NCBI RefSeq assembly: GCF_032586155.1
Contig: NZ_JAWHTC010000001.1
Span: 1,116,001 to 1,180,000, forward strand
DNA: 64,000 nt
From: JAWHTC01 sp032586155
GTDB taxonomy: Bacteria; Pseudomonadota; Alphaproteobacteria; Rhodobacterales; Rhodobacteraceae
Direction: 5' to 3'
Positions 17,157 through 25,486 of the stretch are shown one piece after another. Position 1 is the stretch's first letter. The number at the start of each line of letters is the position of its first letter. The notes under the pieces are model-generated. The model saw only the letters and a program-made list of their open reading frames with translations, searched no databases and was not told where the DNA came from. The position numbers and the translations under genes were made by a program.

Positions 17157-18500
17157 TCATATAGTTTGTGAGTCCAGCCAGGTCTGAAACGAAGCCTTGG
17201 CGCGATCGGTATAGGCCTTGTAACGCTCAGGGCGACGTTTGCGACCGCCCTTGATCCCAGTGACCGGCGGGAACAGGCCGAAATTGACGTTCATCGGCTG
17301 GAAGGTCTTGGCCTCGGCACCACCGGTGATGTGCGTGATCAATGCTCCGGTGGCGGTTTCGGGATCCGGCGGTGGCAAGTGGCCTCCCTTGATCTGGGCG
17401 GCGGCCATGCGACCTGCAAGCAAACCCATGGCGGCGGATTCCACATAGCCTTCAACCCCGGTGATCTGGCCGGCAAAGCGAATGTTGGGGCGCGACTTCA
17501 GGCGCATCTGGTCGTCCAGCAGCGTCGGCGAGTTGATGAAGGTGTTGCGGTGAATGCCACCGAGGCGGGCGAATGAGGCATCCTCCAGGCCGGGAATTGT
17601 TTTGAAAACATCCTGTTGCGCGCCGTATTTCATCTTGGTCTGGAAGCCGACGATGTTGTAAAGCGTGCCCAGCGCGTTATCGCGGCGCAGCTGCACTACG
17701 GCATACGCCTTTTCCTCCGGTTTGTGCGTATTGGTCAGACCAACAGGTTTCATGGGACCGTGGCGAAGGGTTTCGCGACCGCGCTCAGCCATGACCTCGA
17801 TCGGAAGGCAACCGTCGAAATAGCTGGCGGTTTCGCCTTCGTGAAACTCGGTCTTGTCGGCGGCCAAAAGCGCGTCGATAAAAGCCTCGTACTGGTCGCG
17901 CGTCATCGGGCAGTTGAGGTAGGCCTTGCGCTCTTCCTCGGTGTCTCCCTTGTCATAGCGTGATTGTCGCCAGGCCACGTCCATGTTGATGCTATCGGCA
18001 TAGACGATGGGGGCGATGGCGTCGAAAAAGGCGAGCCGTTCGGCACCGGTTTCCTGCTGGATCGCAGCACCTAGCGCCGTCGAGGTTAACGGGCCAGTGG
18101 CGATGATCCAAATGCCGGATTCGGGCAGGTCGGCAATCTCGCCATGTTCCACGCAGATGCGGGGATGTGCGGTGAGGCGGTCGGTGACGGCTTGGGAAAA
18201 CGCCTCGCGGTCGACGGCGAGCGCCCCACCGGCTGGCAGACGATGGGCGTCGGCCATTTCCATGATCAGCCCCCCGGCGGCGCGCATTTCCCAATGCAAC
18301 AGGCCAACGGCGTTCTGTTCGCTGTCGTCGGAACGGAAGGAATTGGAACAGACCATCTCGGCCAGGTTGCCGCTGGTATGGGCAAAGGTTTCGACTTTGG
18401 GGCGCATCTCGTGAATGACCACGTCGATACCCTGCTCAGCCGCCTGCCAGGCGGCTTCAGACCCGGCCAGACCGCCGCCGATGATGTGAAGCGTTTCCAT
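17157..18500 (-). CDS. trmFO: Folate/FAD-dependent tRNA (uracil-54) methyltransferase TrmFO
   Basis: Methylates U54 of tRNA using methylenetetrahydrofolate and FADH2. 447 residues, standard length. N-terminal dinucleotide-binding motif IIGGGLAGSEAAWQ, the conserved cysteine segment EMVCSNSFRSDD, a second conserved cysteine in YLNCPMTRDQYEAF, and the C-terminal FAD contact region FAGQITGVEGYVESAAMG. Distinguished from GidA/MnmG by its short length and the CSNS motif. Likely operon trmFO-gluQ. Confidence 0.96.
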   Translation of the reverse strand: METLHIIGGGLAGSEAAWQAAEQGIDVVIHEMRPKVETFAHTSGNLAEMVCSNSFRSDDSEQNAVGLLHWEMRAAGGLIMEMADAHRLPAGGALAVDREAFSQAVTDRLTAHPRICVEHGEIADLPESGIWIIATGPLTSTALGAAIQQETGAERLAFFDAIAPIVYADSINMDVAWRQSRYDKGDTEEERKAYLNCPMTRDQYEAFIDALLAADKTEFHEGETASYFDGCLPIEVMAERGRETLRHGPMKPVGLTNTHKPEEKAYAVVQLRRDNALGTLYNIVGFQTKMKYGAQQDVFKTIPGLEDASFARLGGIHRNTFINSPTLLDDQMRLKSRPNIRFAGQITGVEGYVESAAMGLLAGRMAAAQIKGGHLPPPDPETATGALITHITGGAEAKTFQPMNVNFGLFPPVTGIKGGRKRRPERYKAYTDRAKASFQTWLDSQTI

Positions 18501-18624
18501 GGGGGGCGTTTAAGATAACGCGGCTGGTTTGGGAAGGGCCTTGCCGGTCTCCTGGTGCCGCAAATGCGACATGGTCACCTTGAAGTGCAGGGCATGGGCG
18601 AAAGAAGTTCAGAGAAGGCGTCCG

Positions 18625-18702
18625 AGCGGGTCACCGGGTTTGGAAATTCGGCAGCCAGAGAGAGTGTGGCCTGGAGAGACTGAACGCCGACGGTGACCCG
18701 CT
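18625..18702. repeat. Long-loop 12-bp inverted repeat in the trmFO/M24 gap
   Basis: Perfect 12-bp arms agcgggtcaccg (18625-18636) and cggtgacccgct (18691-18702) enclose 54 nt. They sit in the 414-bp divergent gap 18501-18914, which holds no convincing gene (short open frames on both strands lack support). The arms could form a stem in RNA or a pair of operator half-sites. Confidence 0.55.
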
Positions 18703-18914
18703 TGGGTGTGATGGAAAGCCAGGAAAAGGCCTTGATACGCCTATGCTTAGCAGCGGAGAATGTGACCAAACAATGGCAAATGTGGAAAAAATCGGGCAGC
18801 GTTTTGGAAACGATCCGTGGTTTGGTGCCGCGATCGGAACAATCCTGTCGGTGACTGGCGGTTTGTTGCCGGATTCCCGGGAAAGAGTGGGCCAAAGGGA
18901 TCCTAGGGAGAGAG

Positions 18915-20072
18915 ATGATGCTGGACGAGGCACGGCAACGGACGCAGGTGTTGCGCGACAAAATGGAAGAAAAGGGGATCGAACGGGCGGTGTTCACCGA
19001 CGAATCTTCGATTGCCTACCTGGCGGGGTTCTGGGGCTATCTGGGGATCGAATTCGGGCGTCCCACCATGCTGGTGGTCGAGCGGGACAGCGATCCGGTG
19101 GTGATCACGCCCTTGATGGAAAGCGAGATGGTCGGCGCCATGACCTGGGTCGAAGATGTGCGTGTCTGGGAGGATTTCGGGCAACGCAGCTGGGCGCGGG
19201 TGTTGGGCGAGGTGCTGGGAGATACGCCGGGCGAGATCTGGATCGAGGCGGGGTCGATCCCCGCCATCGTGCGCAACATGCTGGACGAGCGTTATCCCGG
19301 TGTGCCGCTAAAGGATATTGGCCCAGTGCTTGGCGCGCAGCGGACGATCAAATCTCCGCTGGAGATCACGGTGATGCGCGAGGCCGGACAGATCGCCGGG
19401 GCGATGATGAAGGCGGCGCATGAATCTCTGGCCGAGGGGGCGCAGGAATGGGAAAGCGCGCTGGCGGTGATTGATGCGGGCACACGTGCGGCGGCGGGGT
19501 TCCTGACTGCCAAGGGCTGGGAGCGGTTTGTCAGTCCGATGATCCACAATTTGCAGATTGTTCAAAGTGGTAGGGACACCTCGATGGTGCATCGCCGTGC
19601 CAGCGTGAAAGCTTATGAGCGGGGCGATCCGGTCTATTTCTGTTTCTGCAACATGGCGCAGTTCAAGCAATACAAGCTGGGCTTTGACCGGATGTTCCAT
19701 GTGGGAGTGGTCAGCGACGCAGATGCCCGCGTGCAGCAGGCGGCAATGGATGCGCAGGCGGCGGCGCTGGCGGCGATCAAACCGGGGGTGACGGCCGAAA
19801 GCGTGGCCGAGGCGGCGAACGTGGTGTATGCCGAACGCGGCTATGAGACCGGCTATCGCACCGGGCGGTCCATCGGCGTGGCTTATCTTGAGGCACCGGA
19901 GTTGAAGGACGGCGATACGACGATCCTGCAGCCGGGTATGACTTTTGCCGTGGATGGCGGGATCTCGGTTGACGGGCAGACGGCGGGGCGGATTGGCGAC
20001 TCGATTGTCGTGACCGAGGACGGGTTCGACTTTCTGACCAATTACCCACGTGAAATCATGGTGTGTGGATGA
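18915..20072 (+). CDS. M24-family (Xaa-Pro peptidase/creatinase-like) hydrolase with degenerate metal site
   Basis: 385 residues: N-terminal creatinase-like domain (about 1-150) and C-terminal pita-bread fold. Normal M24 dimetal ligands are D, D, H, E, E. Here the first ligand region reads YFCFCNMAQFKQYKLGFDRM, the usual GHGIG histidine motif is TGRSIGVAYLEAP with Arg in place of His, and the EPG motif is AVDGGI with Asp. It is therefore either a creatinase-like metal-independent enzyme or one with a remodelled metal site. The ATGA overlap with the nitrilase-family gene suggests the two act on the same small amide or amidine compound, which I cannot name. Ribosome binding site gggagaga precedes the start. 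Confidence 0.85.
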   Translation: MMLDEARQRTQVLRDKMEEKGIERAVFTDESSIAYLAGFWGYLGIEFGRPTMLVVERDSDPVVITPLMESEMVGAMTWVEDVRVWEDFGQRSWARVLGEVLGDTPGEIWIEAGSIPAIVRNMLDERYPGVPLKDIGPVLGAQRTIKSPLEITVMREAGQIAGAMMKAAHESLAEGAQEWESALAVIDAGTRAAAGFLTAKGWERFVSPMIHNLQIVQSGRDTSMVHRRASVKAYERGDPVYFCFCNMAQFKQYKLGFDRMFHVGVVSDADARVQQAAMDAQAAALAAIKPGVTAESVAEAANVVYAERGYETGYRTGRSIGVAYLEAPELKDGDTTILQPGMTFAVDGGISVDGQTAGRIGDSIVVTEDGFDFLTNYPREIMVCG

Positions 20073-20848
20073 GTTTCCGGCTGGCGGTTTTGCAGGCCCC
20101 CGGCAACCTGCCGGATGTTGCGGCGCGGCTCGCGTGGCTGGATGAGGCGCTGGCGGGACTAATGGGCAAGGCCGATCTGGCGGTCTGTCCCGAACTCTTC
20201 GCGACCGGATACAACATTGGCGACGAAGTTCGCAAACGTGCCGAGCCGGCGAATGGCGCGATTGCCAAGACACTTGCCGACATGGCGCGGTATCGCGGCG
20301 TTGCGCTGCATTGCGGCTTTGCCGAGCGGGACGGGGACAAGATCTACAATCTCGTGCAATGCTATGGTCGTGACGGGGTGCGAATGGTGTCGCAACGCAA
20401 ATTGGCGATCCCGCCGGGAATTGAGCGCGACTATTACACGCCGGGGCAGGGATGCGCCCTGTTTGATTTCATGGGGCTCAAGGTGGCCTCGCTGATCTGT
20501 TATGACATAGAGTTTGTCGAGCCGGCACGTCACGTGGCCGGTCTCGGGGCCGGTTTGATCCTTGCGCCTACGGCATTGGGGGCGCAATGGGGTTGGGTCT
20601 CGCGGTCGATGGTTCCGTCGCGGGCCTATGAGAATGGGGTTTACCTGGCCTACACCAATCATTGTGGTGTCGATAACGGATTGGATTTCCTTGGGGAAAG
20701 CTTCGTTGCAGCACCCGATGGCCAAGAACTGGCCCGGGCCGGGGCCGGGGAAGAGACGCTGATCGTCGAGATCGATCCGGCGCGGGTTGAGGCGGCGCAG
20801 GCGCGCCTGCCTTATGTGGCGGAGTGCAACGGGTTGCGGCTAGAGTAA
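20069..20848 (+). CDS. Carbon-nitrogen hydrolase (nitrilase superfamily)
   Basis: 259-residue cytoplasmic amidohydrolase. The Glu-Lys-Cys triad is intact: Glu in CPELFATGYN, Lys in SQRKLAIPPGIERDYYTPG, Cys in LICYDIEFVEPARH. Such enzymes cleave amides, N-carbamoyl groups or nitriles; the substrate cannot be read from sequence. The start ATG 20069 overlaps the stop of the M24 gene (ATGA), so the two are translationally coupled. The TAA stop is the first part of the palindrome array that fills the gap to the next, convergent gene. Confidence 0.92.
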   Translation: MSFRLAVLQAPGNLPDVAARLAWLDEALAGLMGKADLAVCPELFATGYNIGDEVRKRAEPANGAIAKTLADMARYRGVALHCGFAERDGDKIYNLVQCYGRDGVRMVSQRKLAIPPGIERDYYTPGQGCALFDFMGLKVASLICYDIEFVEPARHVAGLGAGLILAPTALGAQWGWVSRSMVPSRAYENGVYLAYTNHCGVDNGLDFLGESFVAAPDGQELARAGAGEETLIVEIDPARVEAAQARLPYVAECNGLRLE

Positions 20849-20938
20849 GGCCCTTCGAAGGGCCTTGGAAACGCGATTTCGAAATCGCGTGGTAAGCGGC
20901 TTCGAAGCCGCTTGGACCAAGGGTTTTCGAAAACCCTT
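20847..20938. repeat. Array of four perfect 20-bp palindromes centred on TTCGAA
   Basis: Four perfect 20-bp palindromes stand in a row: aaggcccttcgaagggcctt (20847-20866), acgcgatttcgaaatcgcgt (20871-20890), aagcggcttcgaagccgctt (20894-20913) and aagggttttcgaaaaccctt (20919-20938). Centres are 23-25 bp apart with 3-5 bp spacers that begin gg. The arms differ but always match, so the symmetry is kept rather than the sequence. The array exactly fills the 91-bp gap between convergent genes, touching both stop codons. Confidence 0.95.
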
Positions 20939-20939
20939 G

Positions 20940-21797
20940 TCATCCGGTTGCCAGAAGGGTGACGCCGGTGACGATGACCACGGCCCATTTCAGGCGGCGT
21001 TTCAGGTCGCCCTCTTTCAGGACGATAGCACCCAGCAGCACGGCCAAGAGGACCGAAGTTTCGCGCAAGGGCGCAACATAAAGCACCGGTGTGAAGGTCA
21101 TGGCATAGAGCACGAGGATGTAAGCCAGCGGCGAGATGATCCCGACCAGCAACGCCTCAAGCCAGTGGTTTTTCCACAAAAGGCGTAGGGCGGCACGGCG
21201 TCTCAGGGCCACCGGGGTCATGATCATGGTGCGGCCCAGGTTGGAGAACCAATCCATCAGAACCGGCGCGATGGCGAGATGCGCCACGGCATAGGCATCC
21301 CACACAGTGTACGCACCTATGAAACAGCCCACAGTCAGGCCGAAGCCCAGCGATTTCAACGTGCCGTCGCCCCTACGCGCCTTGAGCCCACCGCCCAGCA
21401 TCAGCACGCCAAAGACGATCAGAACGCCGCCCGCAATCGCCTGCACAGAAGCCTGTTCGCCCAGCACCAGAACCGCAAAGCTGACTGACAGCAAAGGCCC
21501 GGTGGAACGGGCTGTCGGGTAAACAAGCGAGAGATCGCCATGGCGATAACCGGTCTGCAACTGGACGAAATAGCCGGTGTGCAGGATCACCGTGCCGAAC
21601 AGAAACAGGTAGTGGATCGGCTCGAACCCAATGATGTCACGGCCATACCAGAGCGCCAGCGGCAGGTAGACCAGCGTCGACATGGCCGAAAACAGGAACA
21701 CCAGTTCCGGCCCGGCCTCGATCCGTTTGACCAGGAAGTTCCAGCTGGCATGGCAGACTGCCGCGAAGAGGACGAGGGAAAAACCGAACAGCGTCAT
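20940..21797 (-). CDS. EamA/DMT-family transporter
   Basis: 285-residue inner-membrane protein with about ten hydrophobic helices in two EamA repeats, as in the drug/metabolite transporter superfamily. The first helix reads FSLVLFAAVCHASWNFLVKR and the second repeat begins near GFGLTVGCFIGAYTVWDAYAV. The last segment (LAVLLGAIVLKEGDLKRRL) is the usual C-terminal helix with a KE/GE turn. The substrate is unknown; members export amino acids, nucleosides or other metabolites. It is convergent with the nitrilase gene and lies 22 bp downstream of the enoyl-CoA-hydratase-like gene, so probably cotranscribed with it. Confidence 0.88.
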   Translation of the reverse strand: MTLFGFSLVLFAAVCHASWNFLVKRIEAGPELVFLFSAMSTLVYLPLALWYGRDIIGFEPIHYLFLFGTVILHTGYFVQLQTGYRHGDLSLVYPTARSTGPLLSVSFAVLVLGEQASVQAIAGGVLIVFGVLMLGGGLKARRGDGTLKSLGFGLTVGCFIGAYTVWDAYAVAHLAIAPVLMDWFSNLGRTMIMTPVALRRRAALRLLWKNHWLEALLVGIISPLAYILVLYAMTFTPVLYVAPLRETSVLLAVLLGAIVLKEGDLKRRLKWAVVIVTGVTLLATG

Positions 21798-21819
21798 TGC
21801 ATGGTTCGGCGGTTTGGTG

Positions 21820-22605
21820 TCATTGCTGCCAGTCCGGCGGGCGTTTCTCGATAAAGGCCGAGATGCCTTCGTCCGTGTCGCGCCAGAGCATGTTCTCGAC
21901 CATCACGTCTCCGGTATAAGCATAAGCCTGGTCGAGCGGCATGGTGATCTGGTCATAAAAGGCCTGTTTGCCGATCTTGACGGCGGCCGAAAGTTTGCGC
22001 GCCACGGTGTCGGCCAGTTGCATGGTTTCCTCCTCAAGGTTTTTGATCGCAGCAATGCGGTTGATCAACCCGATTTCACGTGCACGGGTGGCGTCGATGA
22101 ACTCGCCGGTGGTGAGCATTTCAAAGGCCTGTTTGGCGGGCACGTTGCGGGACAGGGCCACCATCGGGGTCGAACAGAAGAGGCCGATATTGACGCCGTT
22201 GACGCCGAAACGGGTACCTTCGGCGGCCACGGCCATGTCGCAGGACGCCACCAGCTGGCAACCGGCCGCGGTAGCGATGCCATGGGGCATCGCGATGACC
22301 GGCTGGGGCAGGGTGCGAATGGTCTGCATCATGGTTGCGCAGCGGTCGAACAAGTCCTTGAAATAGGCCTTGCCGCCATCTTCAGCCTGGCGCCCGGCCT
22401 GCATCTGTTTCAGGTCATGCCCGGCGCAGAACGCTTTGCCTTCGCCCGAGATCACAACGGCGCGGGTGTCGCGATCCTCTTTTAGCGCGTTGAATTCGGC
22501 CTGCAGCGCAGCCAGCATCTCGTCGCTGAGCGCGTTCAGCTTGCCGGGATCGTTGAGCCGCAGATGCGTGACGGCGTTTTTGTCGTGACGTTCCAGCAAA
22601 GCCAT
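21820..22605 (-). CDS. Enoyl-CoA hydratase/isomerase family protein lacking both catalytic glutamates
   Basis: 261 residues from MALLERHDKNAV. The crotonase fold is clear: GKAFCAGHDLKQM oxyanion-hole segment and PHGIATAAGCQLVASCDMAVAAEGTRFGVNGVN. At the sites where hydratases carry two glutamates the protein has Gln (GCQL) and the segment NIGLFCSTP, which has no glutamate. This pattern recalls the ECHDC3-type subgroup. Canonical enoyl-CoA hydration is therefore doubtful; another CoA-thioester reaction or none is possible. A ribosome binding site (aggag) precedes this start; an upstream in-frame ATG would add 20 unlikely residues. Confidence 0.88.
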   Translation of the reverse strand: MALLERHDKNAVTHLRLNDPGKLNALSDEMLAALQAEFNALKEDRDTRAVVISGEGKAFCAGHDLKQMQAGRQAEDGGKAYFKDLFDRCATMMQTIRTLPQPVIAMPHGIATAAGCQLVASCDMAVAAEGTRFGVNGVNIGLFCSTPMVALSRNVPAKQAFEMLTTGEFIDATRAREIGLINRIAAIKNLEEETMQLADTVARKLSAAVKIGKQAFYDQITMPLDQAYAYTGDVMVENMLWRDTDEGISAFIEKRPPDWQQ

Positions 22606-22663
22606 CTTGTTCTCCTGTGAATTTGCCGACACCTTAGGCGGCAACACGCGAAGAGGGAAGTTC

Positions 22664-23083
22664 ATGCCGCTGAAAATGAATGCCGTGGAACTGATGGCTT
22701 ATCTGGACGAGGTTTTTCCGCAGGTGATCGATGATTTTGCCGTCGACCGGTTGGCCGAGATGGAGGTCGATTTGCGCCTAAAGGTGGCCGAGCGGCACCT
22801 GCGCCCCGGCGGCACCGTGTCGGGGCCGAGCATGTTCGCACTGGCCGATTGTTCGGCATATGCGATCGTGCTGGCGATGATCGGAAGACAAGCTTTGGCA
22901 GTGACCACCTCGTGCGGGCTGGATTTCATGCGCAAGCCCGAAGCTGGCCGAGATTTGATTGGCAAATGCCGGTTGTTGAAGCTGGGACGGGTTTTGGCGG
23001 TGGCCGAGATCCTGATCTACTCGGAAGGCGGCGACCAGCCTGTGGCGCGGGCCAACATGACCTATTCTATCCCGCCGCGGTGA
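22664..23083 (+). CDS. PaaI-family hotdog thioesterase
   Basis: 139 residues. Hotdog fold with the PaaI/YbgC-like helix HLRPGGTVSGPSMFALADCSAYA, where the conserved Gly-Pro and Asp contact CoA and water. The C-terminal strands (CGLDFMRKPEAGRDLIGKC...VARANMTYSIPP) complete the domain. Cytoplasmic; hydrolyses acyl- or aryl-CoA esters of unknown type. It is divergent from the enoyl-CoA-hydratase-like gene, so a shared CoA-linked pathway is possible but not shown. Start ATG 22664 (MPLKMNAVEL) follows a gaggga stretch. Confidence 0.88.
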   Translation: MPLKMNAVELMAYLDEVFPQVIDDFAVDRLAEMEVDLRLKVAERHLRPGGTVSGPSMFALADCSAYAIVLAMIGRQALAVTTSCGLDFMRKPEAGRDLIGKCRLLKLGRVLAVAEILIYSEGGDQPVARANMTYSIPPR

Positions 23084-23146
23084 GTTGAAAGGGAAGAAGC
23101 AAGGCGCTAGCCGATGGCCCGTTGTGCACTAAAGGTATGGCGCGCG

Positions 23147-23174
23147 CGCCGAGGTATTTTCCGTCAAATGAAGG
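23147..23174 (+). repeat. Dispersed intergenic repeat, copy E (3' part only)
   Basis: cgccgaggtattttccgtca...atgaagg matches the tail of the two-hairpin repeat. In place of the second hairpin there is a short ggcgcgcgcgcc palindrome just upstream (23139-23150). It lies between two + strand genes. Confidence 0.5.
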
Positions 23175-23249
23175 CTCGTGCAGGTGTTCCGTCACGTCGG
23201 TTGTACTAAGGCGGGTTGCTGTGGCGCGCGAATGCGGTGTTGATGGGGC

Positions 23250-24152
23250 ATGAGCGCGCATCAATCATTTCATACGGGCCGGGCAACGGCGATTAGGGCC
23301 GTGCTCTTGTTGTTCAGCGCGATGCTGTGTTTCGACATGATGAGCATTCTGGTGAAACTTCTTTCACCACGGTATGCCGCACCGGAATTGTCAGCCTATC
23401 GTAACGTGCTGGGAATCGTGCCGAGCCTTGGATTGCTCATATGGACCGGAGAGTTGCGGTTCCGGGGATCTTCCTTGCGGATCGAGAAATGGCCGTTGGC
23501 GGTGGCGAGGGGGCTTTCCGTGGCCCTGGCGCAGCTGTGTTTCTATGCGGCCCTTGCCCGGTTGGAACTGGCCACGGTCGCGACGCTGGGGCAGACCTAT
23601 TCGTTGTTCGTGGTCATCTTGTCGGTGGCGATCCTGGGTGAACGTGTGGGGCCCTGGCGTGTCGGGGCCCTGGTGATCGGGTTTGTTGGTGTGGTGTGGA
23701 TTCTGCGGCCCGGGTCGGATGCGTTTTCGCTGGCGGCGCTGCTGCCGGTTGGGGCGGCGATCTGCTATGCCTTTCCGATGGTGACGGTTCGATTGTTCGG
23801 TTCCGAGGTGTCGAACGGGCTGCTTTACCTTTATGCCAGCGTCGCTGCGGCGGTTGGCGCCGTGGTGATGGCGGCGTTCCTGACTGAATTCAGCGCGATA
23901 CAAAGCTGGCTTGATGGCGGCCTGATCTTTCTGATGGGGGTAATCGGTGGCGTTGGTGTGCTGTTGATGATGCTGGCGTATCGCATGGCGGCGCCATCGT
24001 TGTTGGCACCATTCGGGTATTTTGCGATCCTGAGTGCATTCAGTTTCGGCTGGCTGATCTTTGGCGAGGCTCCGGTGGACACGCTGTTCCCGGGGGTGTT
24101 GTTGATCGTTGGGGCCGGGGTATTGATCATGTGGCGGGAAAATAGGGCGTGA
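23250..24152 (+). CDS. EamA/DMT-family transporter
   Basis: 300-residue polytopic membrane protein with two EamA repeats of about five helices each. The N-terminal part AVLLLFSAMLCFDMMSILVKLLS and LGQTYSLFVVILSVAILGERVGPWR, and the C-terminal LLAPFGYFAILSAFSFGWLIFGE, carry the usual family turns (ERVG; FGEAP). It resembles RhaT/YedA-like exporters. The substrate is unknown. It is a single gene by spacing, upstream of the ribosomal operon but with its own direction and a 150-bp gap. Confidence 0.9.
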   Translation: MSAHQSFHTGRATAIRAVLLLFSAMLCFDMMSILVKLLSPRYAAPELSAYRNVLGIVPSLGLLIWTGELRFRGSSLRIEKWPLAVARGLSVALAQLCFYAALARLELATVATLGQTYSLFVVILSVAILGERVGPWRVGALVIGFVGVVWILRPGSDAFSLAALLPVGAAICYAFPMVTVRLFGSEVSNGLLYLYASVAAAVGAVVMAAFLTEFSAIQSWLDGGLIFLMGVIGGVGVLLMMLAYRMAAPSLLAPFGYFAILSAFSFGWLIFGEAPVDTLFPGVLLIVGAGVLIMWRENRA

Positions 24153-24221
24153 GAAGTGGGGTAAAATAATACCATATTTTTAAGATATTGATTTTGCTAC
24201 ATTTATTGTGAGCTTGCGCGC

Positions 24222-24249
24222 TTGACTGTGGGCTTGCACCCTATATAAC
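24222..24249 (+). promoter_or_regulatory. Sigma-70 promoter of rplM-rpsI
   Basis: TTGACT (24222-24227), 16 bp, TATAAC (24244-24249), a near-consensus housekeeping promoter 55 bp before rplM. The short leader contains a CCGC-GAAA-GCGG hairpin (24259-24270), a possible site for feedback control by the ribosomal protein. Confidence 0.75.
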
Positions 24250-24304
24250 CCGCCCATCCCGCGAAAGCGGACAAACGCAACCATCGATTTCAGGGGTTTC
24301 GACC

Positions 24305-24766
24305 ATGAAAACCTTCTCTGCGACACCTGCAGATATCGACAAGAAATGGATCATCATCGACGCCGAAGGCGTCGTGCTGGGCCGTCTTGCGTCGATCGTC
24401 GCCATGCGCCTGCGTGGCAAACACAAAGCAAGCTTCACCCCGCATATGGACATGGGTGATAATGTCATCATCATCAACGCCGACAAGGTGCAGATGACCG
24501 GCAAGAAACGCTCGGACAAGATCCATTACTGGCACACCGGTTACCCGGGCGGCATCAAGAGCCGTTCAGCAGGTCAGATCCTCGAAGGCAAGTACCCCGA
24601 GCGTCTGGTTACCATGGCCGTAAAACGCATGCTGCCCGGTGGCAAGCTGTCGCGGACCCAGATGACCAACCTGCGTGTCTACGCCGGTACCGACCATCCG
24701 CACGAGGCGCAAAACCCTGAAGTGCTGGATGTGAAATCCATGAACAAGAAAAACACGCGGAGCTGA
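24305..24766 (+). CDS. rplM: 50S ribosomal protein L13
   Basis: 153 residues; a large-subunit protein that acts early in 50S assembly. Family motifs seen: KWIIIDAEGVVLGRLASIVAMRLRGKHK, DMGDNVIIINADKVQMTGKK and the basic segment AVKRMLPGGKLSRTQMTNLRVYAG. Standard length; the first gene of the rplM-rpsI operon with 5 bp before rpsI. A strong promoter lies just upstream. Confidence 0.98.
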   Translation: MKTFSATPADIDKKWIIIDAEGVVLGRLASIVAMRLRGKHKASFTPHMDMGDNVIIINADKVQMTGKKRSDKIHYWHTGYPGGIKSRSAGQILEGKYPERLVTMAVKRMLPGGKLSRTQMTNLRVYAGTDHPHEAQNPEVLDVKSMNKKNTRS

Positions 24767-24771
24767 GCCAG

Positions 24772-25263
24772 ATGACCGATCAAGTGAACTCGCTCGAAGA
24801 GCTGGGCCAAGTTGCCGAAGGCACCGAAGCCCCCGTCGCAGAAGTTACTATCGACCGTGAGCCCCAGCGCGACGAGCTGGGCCGTTCCTATGCCACCGGC
24901 AAGCGGAAGGACGCGGTCGCCCGTGTCTGGATCAAGCCCGGTTCCGGCAAGGTTGTGGTCAACGGCCGCGAGATGAACACCTATTTCGCCCGTCCGGTGC
25001 TGCAGATGGTTCTGCGTCAGCCGTTCGACGTGGCCGGCGTCGCCGATCAGTTCGACGTTATGGCTACGGTCAAAGGCGGCGGTCTGTCGGGCCAAGCCGG
25101 TGCGGTCAAGCACGGCATCTCGAAAGCGTTGCAGCTTTACGATCCCAGCCTGCGTGGCGCTCTGAAAGCCGCTGGCTTCCTGACCCGCGACAGCCGGGTT
25201 GTGGAACGGAAGAAATACGGTAAGGCCAAGGCCCGTAAGAGCTTCCAGTTCTCGAAGCGCTAA
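24772..25263 (+). CDS. rpsI: 30S ribosomal protein S9
   Basis: 163 residues; a small-subunit head protein whose C-terminal arg/lys tail reaches the P-site tRNA. The N-terminus has an acidic 35-residue extension usual in alphaproteobacteria. Motifs: YATGKRKDAVARVWIKPGSG, VKGGGLSGQAGAVKHGISKAL and the tail DSRVVERKKYGKAKARKSFQFSKR (shortened here), ending in KR. Followed by a strong terminator. Confidence 0.98.
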   Translation: MTDQVNSLEELGQVAEGTEAPVAEVTIDREPQRDELGRSYATGKRKDAVARVWIKPGSGKVVVNGREMNTYFARPVLQMVLRQPFDVAGVADQFDVMATVKGGGLSGQAGAVKHGISKALQLYDPSLRGALKAAGFLTRDSRVVERKKYGKAKARKSFQFSKR

Positions 25264-25288
25264 ATCAGGCTACATACGAATTTGTCAA

Positions 25289-25317
25289 AGGGCTGCCCGC
25301 TGGGGCGGCCCTTTTTC
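25289..25317 (+). terminator. Rho-independent terminator of rplM-rpsI
   Basis: A 10-bp stem with one G-U pair (agggctgccc 25289-25298, gggcggccct 25303-25312) and loop gctg, followed by a T run. It lies 26 bp after the rpsI stop. The gap from here to 25486 is AT-richer and probably holds the promoter of the next operon; no clear boxes were found. Confidence 0.88.
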
Positions 25318-25486
25318 GTTCAGGGCATTGATCGCACATTTGAACATCACTGGTTCCGCGGTGTTAACAAAAGCCGTTTTCCGCGCATTTTTTCGCCACA
25401 AAGCTCAGCTAAACGATGAGTTGAGTAGCAGGTATGTATGTAATTGGTTTCCTCCCGCGATAAAAATAAACCTTGTTGGGTAGGCA

